Source: Nafulsella turpanensis ZLM-10
Lineage (GTDB): Bacteria > Bacteroidota > Bacteroidia > Cytophagales > Cyclobacteriaceae
Assembly: GCF_000346615.1 (NCBI RefSeq)
Contig: NZ_ANNU01000036.1
Coordinates: forward strand, 33,672-97,671
Direction: 5' to 3'
DNA: 64,000 nucleotides
In this document: positions 53,926 to 62,378 of the stretch, one piece after another
Layout of the letters: the number at the start of each line of letters is the position of its first letter
Position numbering within the stretch: position 1 is the stretch's first letter
Notes under the pieces: model-generated
The model's database searches: none
Seen by the model: only the letters and a program-made list of their open reading frames with translations
What the model was told of the DNA's origin: nothing
Program-made: the position numbers and the translations under genes

Positions 53926-55239
53926 TCACCAGCCTATTCCTTCATAATTATGGTTTCGGTTTTCGTCCACTACCCGTACCAGGTCTACAAAAAGCTTATC
54001 GGGATAACGGTCAATCAGGTCACGAAATCTTTCATCGTTCTGACTGATAACAAGAAGGTCGGAAGCCTCTACCACTTCCTCCAGATCGCTCTTCAGCAAT
54101 TTGGAAAGGTGCGGGATACGGGTATCGATATAATGCTTATTCGTTCCGGTAATGTTTGAAAGGTTTACTTTTTCATCGAATATTGAAATTTCATACCCTT
54201 TACCGAGCAGACTTTCGGTTACCTCCACAATCGGACTGTAACGGAGGTCATCTGTCCCCTTTTTAAAGCTCAGGCCGAGTATCCCTATTTTCCGTTTTCC
54301 TTTGCTGACAATCAGCTCAAAGGCTGTTCTTTTCTGGTTCTGGTTCGAGCGTTCAATAGACTCCAGTACCGGAGAATTCAGGTAAGCATCGTGTGCAATG
54401 GTGTTCAGTGCTTTTAGGTCTTTTGGAAGGCAGGAGCCTCCATACGCAAAGCCCGGCTTAAAATAGTAAGGAGAAATGTTAAGGTGGGTGTCTTTACAGA
54501 ACAGGTCCATTACCTTATGAGAGTCGATGCCCAGCTTTTTACAGATGTTACCCACTTCATTGGCAAAAGTAATTTTTAAAGCATGGAAGGAATTGTTCAC
54601 ATACTTTATAATCTCTGCTTCTTTTACCTCGGTTCGCTCAATAGGTGCATTAATCTCGGAATAGATCTCAGACATAATATCAAGCGCCCTTTCATTTTCT
54701 GAGCCAATGACGGTAACGGGTGGGTTATAATAATCTTTTACCGCTGAACCTTCGCGCAGGAATTCTGGGTTGGATACCACTGCAAAATCTTCATTGCGCT
54801 TTTTGCCGGATATTTCTTCAATAATTTCGCCTACCTTTTTATTAGTGCCCAGCAAAACGGTACTACGGATGGCAACCACATGGAAACTATTCTTATCCCT
54901 GAGAGCCTCTCCTATTCCGCGTGCGGTATTATAAATATATTCAAGGTTGAGGTGGCCATTACCAGTGGAAGGGGTTCCCACACAAATAATCGAAACCTCA
55001 GTCTCTTTTACGGCTTTTATATTATCGGTAGTGGCGCTGATTCGACCTTCTTTGTGAGCATTCGCTATAATGGTATCAATATCTTTTTCGATAATGGTTG
55101 GCTTTCCATTATTAATAAGATCTATTTTGTGCTGCACTACATCCACACCTATTACTTGGTGTCCGTTTTTTGCCAGGCAGCCTAGGCTCACGCAGCCAAC
55201 ATATCCTAAACCAAAAATGCTGATATTCTTCGATTTCAT
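53926..55239 (-). CDS. algD: GDP-mannose 6-dehydrogenase
   Basis: A 437-residue dehydrogenase that matches AlgD throughout: ISIFGLGYVGCVSLGCL, VGTPSTGNG, IRSTVLLGT, NPEFLREGSAVKDYYNPPVTVIG, and the catalytic Cys270 in GFAYGGSCLPKDL. It oxidises GDP-mannose to GDP-mannuronate. UDP-glucose dehydrogenase is less likely given the motif spacing and the STGNG loop. No alginate polymerase is seen, so mannuronate would enter a heteropolysaccharide. Gaps of 129 and 211 bases flank it. Confidence 0.9.
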   Translation of the reverse strand: MKSKNISIFGLGYVGCVSLGCLAKNGHQVIGVDVVQHKIDLINNGKPTIIEKDIDTIIANAHKEGRISATTDNIKAVKETEVSIICVGTPSTGNGHLNLEYIYNTARGIGEALRDKNSFHVVAIRSTVLLGTNKKVGEIIEEISGKKRNEDFAVVSNPEFLREGSAVKDYYNPPVTVIGSENERALDIMSEIYSEINAPIERTEVKEAEIIKYVNNSFHALKITFANEVGNICKKLGIDSHKVMDLFCKDTHLNISPYYFKPGFAYGGSCLPKDLKALNTIAHDAYLNSPVLESIERSNQNQKRTAFELIVSKGKRKIGILGLSFKKGTDDLRYSPIVEVTESLLGKGYEISIFDEKVNLSNITGTNKHYIDTRIPHLSKLLKSDLEEVVEASDLLVISQNDERFRDLIDRYPDKLFVDLVRVVDENRNHNYEGIGW

Positions 55240-55368
55240 AATTTAATTGAGATTTGAGATGAGAGAAGTAAATCAAGAGGTTAATGGCATCTGTTATGCC
55301 TGCCCTGTTTACCCAATTCTTTTCACTCTATTTTCTGCTGTGCTAACTGAAATACAGCCCCTCTAACA

Positions 55369-56448
55369 TTAAACTTCTAATTCTTTATACTTCTTGTTAT
55401 TCTTTTTCGTCGACAAGCGGGTGGTCGAAGGTTCTTTATATTTGTGAATCTGGCTAATGATAAATTCGGTTATATCATCCCATTCCTTCTCCAGCTCTTC
55501 ACGGAAAGCCTTTTGCTCCGGCACCTGGTGCAGCCCGGTAATAATTCGCTCCATTAAAGCGGGTGCATCGGTTGGTGTTGCTTTAAAAAGCATGTTTCGG
55601 TCAACCATCAATTGATTTGCCTTCATTTCCCTGATACCACAATAGATGCTGGGCACTCCCAGCATAGCCGCCTCGCGGGCCATGCTATCGCCCGAAGAAA
55701 CCAACAACCGGCTATGGTAAATAAGAGAATGGATATCCTGTACCGGCTCCTCAAGCAAAATCCAGTCTTTCGGGTACTGGTCAATGGTTCCTTTATCTTC
55801 CAGCGAAAGTAATACCGGCACTCCGGTCGGGAAGCGGTGGGCAAAAGAAGCGACAATATTCGACTCCTGGTTCTGGTAGTTAAGACTACCAGAAGAAACT
55901 TCCCGCACAAAAATATAATTACCAGATTCCAGGCTGTATTTACTCAGCTCATTGGTGCTGGCTTTAAAATATTTTGGTGTCAGATAAGCCCATTCTTTAA
56001 GCGCCTGCATAGTTTCCACATTTCCCTGAGCCTTGGTAATAGGAGGAAAAAACAGCCTGGTACTGGTGAGCTTTTCCAGCAGTACGTTCATAGGGCGCTC
56101 CGGATCGTCATCGAACTGCAGGTTGGGCTTGCCAAACATTTTCATGACCGCCCCGAGATTAAAGCTTCCGACACTCAGCCCGAAGTCGGGCCTGTGCCGC
56201 AGCACAAAAAAGAACAGGTTAAAAAACTTTTTGATATTGGCCTCATAAATAATAGAGAACTTACTACCTGTATGTTTGCCTACATAATGAATGGGATATT
56301 CTCCCAGCTCACTTTCGAGTATACGCGGCAGCTTCCCACGGCGCAGGCCGGTAATGAGCACCTCATGCCCCTGGTCGGAAAGGATGCGGAGGGCCTTCTT
56401 GAAAAAATTTACGTGTGCCGGATGGGCAATGTCTACTACAATTTTCAT
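55369..56448 (-). CDS. DUF354-family glycosyltransferase-like protein
   Basis: A 359-residue protein starting KIVVDIAHPAHVNFFKKAL, the diagnostic N-terminus of DUF354. The fold resembles a GT-B (UDP-GlcNAc 2-epimerase/MurG-like) enzyme: SSGDSMAREAAMLGVPSIYCG near 265-285 is a donor-binding-like motif. The C-terminal ~25 residues are basic. Frequent in polysaccharide loci but without known activity. Its start overlaps the stop of the PSD-like gene by four bases. Confidence 0.82.
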   Translation of the reverse strand: MKIVVDIAHPAHVNFFKKALRILSDQGHEVLITGLRRGKLPRILESELGEYPIHYVGKHTGSKFSIIYEANIKKFFNLFFFVLRHRPDFGLSVGSFNLGAVMKMFGKPNLQFDDDPERPMNVLLEKLTSTRLFFPPITKAQGNVETMQALKEWAYLTPKYFKASTNELSKYSLESGNYIFVREVSSGSLNYQNQESNIVASFAHRFPTGVPVLLSLEDKGTIDQYPKDWILLEEPVQDIHSLIYHSRLLVSSGDSMAREAAMLGVPSIYCGIREMKANQLMVDRNMLFKATPTDAPALMERIITGLHQVPEQKAFREELEKEWDDITEFIISQIHKYKEPSTTRLSTKKNNKKYKELEV

Positions 56449-57254
56449 AGTTCTGCTATTACAGATTCACCAGCATAAATCTGGTCTTTGAGTTTTATCT
56501 TTACATTGTATTTCTGGGGGATAATCACATCGACCTGGGAGCCGAAACGAATCATTCCTACCCATTCGCCACGCTTCAGCATATCGCCTTCCTTTACATA
56601 AGTATCGATACGCTTTACCAGTTTAGAGGCGGTTTGCACAATGCCGACCTTCATGCCATTGTTATCGAATACAATGGTTTGCCGCTCATTTTCCTTCAGG
56701 GCATTAGGATCTTTCAGGGACAGGAACTTACCATTGAAGTGCCTGTTCAGGATTACCTTACCCGGCACCGGTGCACAGTTTTTGTGCACATCGAAAGGCG
56801 TCATGTTAATACCGATGAGCCAGCAGGGCCCATCGAGAATATTTGTTTTTGTGAGTTCTTCGAGCTTGGCAAGGGTATGCCCTTTTACCGAGATAGGCAC
56901 CTGACCTGCGGCTATCTTCTCGATATAAATTACATTGCCATCGGCCGGAGAAATAATATGCTCGGCCGGAGCATCGCAGCTACGGGTGGGGGTACGCCAG
57001 AAACGAATCATGGTAATGCCAAAAGCAATGGCTCCTACCAGTCCGGCATTTACCAGAAAGGCGAACCAGCTCCATTCTTCCGGCAATGCCAGCAGTAACA
57101 GGTAGGAAAGTAAAAATGCCAGCAGAATCACGACCACATTATCCTGGAAGAGATACTTCAGGCTGATTCTGGTCTTGTAATGGAGGTAGTAGTACAGTAG
57201 CGTACTAACAGCAATACTTTCTAAGGCTAAAAAAATTACAGTGGTTGTCAACAT
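56445..57254 (-). CDS. Phosphatidylserine-decarboxylase-related membrane protein
   Basis: A 269-residue protein with two or three N-terminal hydrophobic helices (~5-23, 40-58, 63-85), then a PSD-like domain. The expected catalytic set is present: Asp105 in SPADG, His157 in PFDVHKNC, and Ser239 in FGSQVDVIIP, where pyruvoyl enzymes self-cleave between Gly and Ser. GSQ replaces the usual GST or GSS. It may make an amino-alcohol head group or decarboxylate another seryl substrate. Being within an exopolysaccharide run and overlapping DUF354 is unusual for lipid synthesis. Confidence 0.8.
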   Translation of the reverse strand: MLTTTVIFLALESIAVSTLLYYYLHYKTRISLKYLFQDNVVVILLAFLLSYLLLLALPEEWSWFAFLVNAGLVGAIAFGITMIRFWRTPTRSCDAPAEHIISPADGNVIYIEKIAAGQVPISVKGHTLAKLEELTKTNILDGPCWLIGINMTPFDVHKNCAPVPGKVILNRHFNGKFLSLKDPNALKENERQTIVFDNNGMKVGIVQTASKLVKRIDTYVKEGDMLKRGEWVGMIRFGSQVDVIIPQKYNVKIKLKDQIYAGESVIAEL

Positions 57255-57259
57255 GTTTT

Positions 57260-58414
57260 TTATCGGCTAAACAATAGGTAAGGAGATAGAGCTACGTACA
57301 TCAGGCCCGGAAGAGGATCTTTCCAGGAAAAACAGGCGTACTCTTTTTTATATTTCATCGATTGAGCAAAATCTTTATAATTCAGGCGGCCTTTCATGGC
57401 TTCTGTCAGTACCACATAGCCGTCGGTGAGGCGCTCGGTCCAGGCGATATCCGGCACAGTATTATGCTGCTCCCGCAACTCCCGGTTGTTCAGGTAATCG
57501 ACCAGCATACCAATAAGATTAATGCCAATGCTGTTGGAAATGGTATGCCACTTCCAGGTGCGCGGGTTAATTTCAATTAACTTGAAATCGCCTGTTTTTT
57601 CATCGTACATAAATTCCGTTTCCGAAACACCAAAGTAACCGATGCCGGTCAGGAACTTCTTTGCCAGCTCATCGATACGCGGGTTTACCACGGTTCGGGC
57701 AAAGGTGGTGGATATGCCAAAATCCATAGGCTTCTGCCGGATTCTGTTAGCCACAAAACTTCCCCACACTTTATCGCCGCTACAGAAAGAACCAAAAGAA
57801 TAGAGTTTGGTTGGCCCTCCGGCTAAAAATTCCTGTACAATTACCTCGTCCGGAATAATTACCTGGGTAGCCAGGCGATAATTCTCCACCAGCTCGCGCG
57901 GATTCCGGCATACATACACCTTTTTCCCCAGCTTGCTGTAGAATTTATACATGACGGCCGGCTTAATTATAACCGGGTATTCAATCTTATCTTTCAGCGC
58001 CTCCACTTCCGCCTCTGTTTTAGGAAAATGACTTTCCGGAATAGGAATCCCCATTTCCTTCGCGCGGGTATAGGTTTTAATTTTGTTAAAGCAGATATCG
58101 GTAATTTCAGGTTTAGGCACAGAAAGGGCATACTTTTCTGATAACTGCTCGTAATTGTCGGAGAGGAAGCCTACAAAGCGGTCGTTAGTAGGCATTAGCA
58201 GGGCACTTTTATTGCGTATTTTAAGGGCTAACAACTGCCTCAGCAAATCTTCCTCCCCTTTAAACCGGGTAAAGACTTTGCAGGAGTTGGAAAAACGGGT
58301 TACACAAAGGCTGTCTTCATTGTACAAATGTACTTTAAGCCCCAGCCGATCGCATATCCTGGACACGCCCAGTCCCTGAATATGATTTCCTAATAAAATG
58401 ATGCGGTCTATCAC
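57260..58414 (-). CDS. ATP-grasp ligase (first)
   Basis: A 384-residue ATP-grasp protein. The N-terminal Rossmann-like part starts IDRIILLGNHIQGLG. The grasp domain (~110-320) has YPVIIKPAVMYKF (ATP-binding lysine) and FKLIEINPRTWKWH (metal-binding Glu-Asn). It resembles carbamoyl-phosphate-synthase-like carboxylate-amine ligases found in polysaccharide and peptide loci. It begins with GTG that overlaps the deacetylase stop (TAGTG). It would form an amide or ester-like bond at a carboxylate using ATP. Substrates unknown. Confidence 0.83.
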   Translation of the reverse strand: MIDRIILLGNHIQGLGVSRICDRLGLKVHLYNEDSLCVTRFSNSCKVFTRFKGEEDLLRQLLALKIRNKSALLMPTNDRFVGFLSDNYEQLSEKYALSVPKPEITDICFNKIKTYTRAKEMGIPIPESHFPKTEAEVEALKDKIEYPVIIKPAVMYKFYSKLGKKVYVCRNPRELVENYRLATQVIIPDEVIVQEFLAGGPTKLYSFGSFCSGDKVWGSFVANRIRQKPMDFGISTTFARTVVNPRIDELAKKFLTGIGYFGVSETEFMYDEKTGDFKLIEINPRTWKWHTISNSIGINLIGMLVDYLNNRELREQHNTVPDIAWTERLTDGYVVLTEAMKGRLNYKDFAQSMKYKKEYACFSWKDPLPGLMYVALSPYLLFSR

Positions 58415-59181
58415 TATCGTAGTTTTACAATGATACGTTTTACCTGATTTTTCACGTTCTGCATTAACAGTTCCTGCGACCAGTTAAGAAGGTCGTCGTT
58501 CCAGCGCTGCGGGTGAATATTCTGCATGATGTGGTCGGGCAGTTCATCATTTCGAAGCGCTTCCATCAGCTCGAAGGTGTTACTAAAACTAAACTCAAAA
58601 GGAGTGTCGACCTTATCGCGCACGCTGGAGCTGGTGCGGTTCCACTGGCGGCCGGTATCGGTAATGTAAAGAAGCTTGGTAAAGTCAGTATCGAAATAAG
58701 GTTCTGCAATAATGCCGTAATCTTTATAGTTGTAGTGCTCCCAAATCTGGCGGTTGTCCCATTTCGAAAGCGGACTTCCATGCATGCAAATGGTCTTTAC
58801 CGGGTAAAACTCCCGGAACTTCTCGAGGTTTTCTTCAAAGGCCTTAATGGCTTTATCCGGATCCCCGTCGTTCATCGCCATATCTTCGTAATGGTAGCCA
58901 ATCTCATGGCCTAAATCGCGAATTTTTTCAATGATGAGCGGATGGAAACTTTGTGGCACCATTCTAAAATAGTAAGATCCCTTCGCCCCTAACTGGTACT
59001 GGATTCGTGCCGTATCGAGCGAATTATGCGGCATATCATCCACATCGTGCCGCAGAATCATTACTTTTTTCCCGCTATAGTCATTGGTAATATAATCCTC
59101 GTAGGAAGTCAGCTTATAGCCCTGTTCCAGGGCAGTGGTTAAAAATTCCTGATAGGTTTGTAAGGTAAAATCCCTTCGCAT
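58414..59181 (-). CDS. NodB-type polysaccharide deacetylase
   Basis: A 255-residue protein with the NodB fold: RHDVDD (44-49) supplies the catalytic and metal Asp, and GHEIGYHYED (91-100) the metal His pair. ATG 59181 gives MRRDFTLQTY; the frame stays open to 59265, but those 28 residues lack similarity. No signal peptide, so a cytoplasmic deacetylation of a sugar or lipid-linked precursor is likely. It overlaps the ATP-grasp gene by one base. Confidence 0.82.
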   Translation of the reverse strand: MRRDFTLQTYQEFLTTALEQGYKLTSYEDYITNDYSGKKVMILRHDVDDMPHNSLDTARIQYQLGAKGSYYFRMVPQSFHPLIIEKIRDLGHEIGYHYEDMAMNDGDPDKAIKAFEENLEKFREFYPVKTICMHGSPLSKWDNRQIWEHYNYKDYGIIAEPYFDTDFTKLLYITDTGRQWNRTSSSVRDKVDTPFEFSFSNTFELMEALRNDELPDHIMQNIHPQRWNDDLLNWSQELLMQNVKNQVKRIIVKLR

Positions 59182-59322
59182 GAGAAGATGATGGTTTAAA
59201 AAATGGTAAATGCTTAAAAATGGAAGGCTTTCCCCTCCTACTGTCGGCCTATGTTGAGCTACCAAAGTGCTAGTACGCAGCCGTTCATAAATGGTTTCAA
59301 AAAAGAAGGACTCCTGCAGTCT

Positions 59323-60543
59323 TTAAGCCTGCGCATTTACGGAAGCCCTGCCCGCCTTCTGCCGTTTAGAAGCCTGACTGGCAGCAGCCTGGCTTTCCAT
59401 CAGACGGTCATAAATTTTTTCAAGATCTTTTTCCTTCTCTACCACATCGAGTTGGTCGAGGGTATACTGCTGGCCCTGCTTTCCTATCTTTGCCCTCATC
59501 TCATGATCATTGGCCAGCTGAACAATGTTGGCTGCCAGTTCTGCCACAGCCCCTTCGTGAGCCAGCATACCGGTTTTGCCATGTTCTACAATGAACGGTA
59601 TACCTGCATGGTAGGTCGCCACCACCGGCAATCCGGCCGAACGTGCTTCGATGAGTGCACCTGGTATTCCTTCTTTTTCACCGCTTTCGGTAGTGATACT
59701 CGGGTGCACAAAAATATCAGCTTCAGAAAGTAATTTGTGGTGCTCCTTTCCTCCATATTTGATGAGGCCGTGCAGCTTCACATTTTTGATATTTTCCTGA
59801 CTGATAAACTGCTCGATTTCTTCCCGCAGTTCTCCGTCGCCGGCAATATGTAAATGCAGATTTTTGTTCGAAGCAGCGGCGGCTGCCTTAAAGGCCCTGA
59901 GTAAAAACAGATGTCCTTTTTTAGCCGTCAGCGAACTTATAATTAACAGCTGAATATCCTTTTTGTTTGGATACTCCCTCTCCTGGTAAAACGGGCGAGG
60001 GTCTGACCCATGGTAGTGCACGATAATCTTTTCTTCCGGACAACCCAAACGTACAAGATCATCCTTCATATCGGGACTCATGGCGGTATAAGCGGTAATA
60101 CCAGAGTTATTAAAAAGCCTTTTCTGCAACCAAGTACGTCCGAAGCCTTTAAAACGGTTAGGAAAAGAAGTGCAATCGTAGCCGTAGAATGACACCAGCA
60201 CAGGAATGCCTATTTCTTTAAACAAGCCGGCAAATACCAGGGCATCTACCCCATAATGAATATGGGCAATGGCAGCACCCGAATTCCTGATAAACTTCTT
60301 CAGCTTGTCCTTATCTGCCGGGCTTAGCATCCTGAACTTCTCGTACATCGTCTTCCCTATAGGACCGTGCACGGCTTTATAATGGGGGTAATCCACTGCC
60401 AGTTTATCACGAAAAACCGATTCGCTTTCTTCGCAGTAGATGATTTCCGGAACGTAGCGCTCGTGGTGAATTATCTGGTTATAGATAAAGGAGGCCGTTG
60501 GAGGCAAAAATTTCCGGGCCATATGTAATACTTTGTGCGACAT
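59323..60543 (-). CDS. Glycosyltransferase family 4
   Basis: A 406-residue GT-B glycosyltransferase. LLIISSLTAKKGHLFLLRAF, NVKLHGLIKYGGKEHHKLL and GIPGALIEARSAGLPVVATYHAG are the donor-binding landmarks (the EARSAG glutamate). It lies three bases from the asparagine-synthetase-like gene, so it belongs to the same transcript. Donor unknown. Confidence 0.9.
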   Translation of the reverse strand: MSHKVLHMARKFLPPTASFIYNQIIHHERYVPEIIYCEESESVFRDKLAVDYPHYKAVHGPIGKTMYEKFRMLSPADKDKLKKFIRNSGAAIAHIHYGVDALVFAGLFKEIGIPVLVSFYGYDCTSFPNRFKGFGRTWLQKRLFNNSGITAYTAMSPDMKDDLVRLGCPEEKIIVHYHGSDPRPFYQEREYPNKKDIQLLIISSLTAKKGHLFLLRAFKAAAAASNKNLHLHIAGDGELREEIEQFISQENIKNVKLHGLIKYGGKEHHKLLSEADIFVHPSITTESGEKEGIPGALIEARSAGLPVVATYHAGIPFIVEHGKTGMLAHEGAVAELAANIVQLANDHEMRAKIGKQGQQYTLDQLDVVEKEKDLEKIYDRLMESQAAASQASKRQKAGRASVNAQA

Positions 60544-60546
60544 TTC

Positions 60547-62376
60547 TTAGAGGGTTACTTTATTAGCGGAAAACCAATGTTGCAGTGAGCTTAACTTGAT
60601 GTTATTTTTCGTGTCCTGCTCGCGCAGGGCCCTGAGCTGATGGTTGTCAATCAGGCCCTGGTAAGCACCATTAACAGGCTGTTCTCTAAAGTATTTCCAC
60701 ACCGGCTCAAGAGACTTAAAGCTACTTTTAGCCTTTATACGATCTTTATAGTACCAGTATTGCAATGACATTAAAGGTAAAGTAGCCTTATTAAGCAGGT
60801 AACGGGGCTTATAGCCATGGGTAGACAGAATATTGGTAAGGCCGGGCTGATTCCGGTGGATGAGTGATACATACAGGCGGTGTGTTTGCAGGCTTTTAAC
60901 CAGATCCTTCTTACCCGTCCAGTGGTATACCCAGGGGAAAGGCGTTTTTAATAGCAGCTCAATAAATTCAATATCGAGGAAGGGATGGAGGTTCTCTACA
61001 TACGGTCGCTCCACTTTTATTTCCTTCATAAAATACTTACGCACGCCCACCATCAGCAGAAAGTAGAAGTACTTGATCTGCATAGGTTTGTCGTTGTTCA
61101 GGTAAGGATTCCCCAGCACTCTTTTTTCCAGTTCAGCACCATGCTTCTTCAGCATTTCAGGCTGAATAAACCCATCCGATTTGGCCTCTTCCATAATCTT
61201 CTTCCACTCTTCGGCCGGCTGTTTACTGTTGAGCAGGCGCTTGCTCCGCTGGTTAATAAAATTACCAACACTGGTAGGATGCTTGATTAACTCACTGCCA
61301 AATAGGCCGGTAAGGATGCTATCATATTCCTTACCCAGTTCGCGGAAAGCGTAGAGGTAGTTTGCACGATTTGCTTCGGCAATACCGTCGCCCATACCTA
61401 TGGCCTGGCGGGCATTTCGGCTGTACTGCTCCTGGTACTTTCGGTGCAGGTAAATTGGTTTATACCGAAGGCCATTTTTTTGTGCAATTTCCTGCGGAAT
61501 AGTCATGTCGTAGGTATCGGCAATTCCATAACTGTAATACAGAAAATCTTTGGCCCTGTTTCCCAGCAGGGCCAGGTTGGTGCGTGAGTCAAACCCTCCG
61601 GTTAGGGCAACTGCCGTTGGGCGACCGCCACTCAGGTACAGGTCCAGGTTATGCTTCAACATCTCTTCCAGCTGGGTGAGACCTTCTTCTTCCGAATATT
61701 CAATTTTAAACTGGTTCAGATCTTCAAAAACATTCCAGTATTGCTGCACCTCCAGCCCCTCCTCTTCTTTCGTAAAGGAAAGCCAGCCCCCCGGAGGCAT
61801 ACAGCTTACGGAGCGTATATATGTCTCATTCCCCAATCCATACTCAAAGAGATAGTATTCCATCACCGAAACCTCATCGACCTCCGGCTGTTCACCTGTT
61901 GCCTGCATGTACTGGAGAATAGCACTCTGGGAAGTGGAAACTGCTAAACGGCTACCCTTTCGGTAATAGTAAGTCGGCCTTACATTAAGCGGATCGGTAA
62001 AGAGCTGCAGCTGCTGTTTTTCCTTATCATAGATAAGGACACTAAAAGAACCCTTTATTTGCCTGAGCATGTGCTGGTGAAGCTCACGGTAGGCAAACGC
62101 CAGTTGCTTAGCCGTAAGCCTTTTTTGCTCCTGAAAAAACCGGCTGTCGCTACGCGGAAAACAGTAGCCGAAAATATATACCTCCACGCTTTCATCTTCA
62201 TAAAAAGAAAGTGCATCGGGTTCTCTTTTATACAGGCTCCTGATGGAAGTGTGGGGAGTCTCGCTTAACTTCTGATGGTAGGTCAGTTTTTTATATACCT
62301 CCTGCCGGGCAAAGGGGTCTACAGACTCCTTTATTTCTTCAGAAAAATCGACAAGGGCGAATAAATCAAATAGCAT
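60547..62376 (-). CDS. Asparagine-synthetase-like amidotransferase lacking the N-terminal Cys
   Basis: A 609-residue protein. Residues ~1-205 are a glutamine-amidotransferase-like domain, but the protein starts MLFDLF with no Cys2, so glutaminase activity is not expected. Residues ~235-480 are the synthetase domain with the PP-loop LTGGFDSR (258-265). It should adenylate a carboxylate and transfer an amine, likely ammonia or another acceptor. WbpS-like relatives amidate uronic acids in O-antigens. It lies two bases after the second ATP-grasp gene. Confidence 0.85.
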   Translation of the reverse strand: MLFDLFALVDFSEEIKESVDPFARQEVYKKLTYHQKLSETPHTSIRSLYKREPDALSFYEDESVEVYIFGYCFPRSDSRFFQEQKRLTAKQLAFAYRELHQHMLRQIKGSFSVLIYDKEKQQLQLFTDPLNVRPTYYYRKGSRLAVSTSQSAILQYMQATGEQPEVDEVSVMEYYLFEYGLGNETYIRSVSCMPPGGWLSFTKEEEGLEVQQYWNVFEDLNQFKIEYSEEEGLTQLEEMLKHNLDLYLSGGRPTAVALTGGFDSRTNLALLGNRAKDFLYYSYGIADTYDMTIPQEIAQKNGLRYKPIYLHRKYQEQYSRNARQAIGMGDGIAEANRANYLYAFRELGKEYDSILTGLFGSELIKHPTSVGNFINQRSKRLLNSKQPAEEWKKIMEEAKSDGFIQPEMLKKHGAELEKRVLGNPYLNNDKPMQIKYFYFLLMVGVRKYFMKEIKVERPYVENLHPFLDIEFIELLLKTPFPWVYHWTGKKDLVKSLQTHRLYVSLIHRNQPGLTNILSTHGYKPRYLLNKATLPLMSLQYWYYKDRIKAKSSFKSLEPVWKYFREQPVNGAYQGLIDNHQLRALREQDTKNNIKLSSLQHWFSANKVTL

Positions 62377-62378
62377 AG

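Noticed and set aside
53926..55239. WbpA (UDP-GlcNAc 6-dehydrogenase) for the WbpB/D/E-like genes
   Set aside because: Motifs such as VGTPSTGNG, IRSTVLLGT and KDYYNPPVTVIG match GDP-mannose dehydrogenase AlgD throughout.
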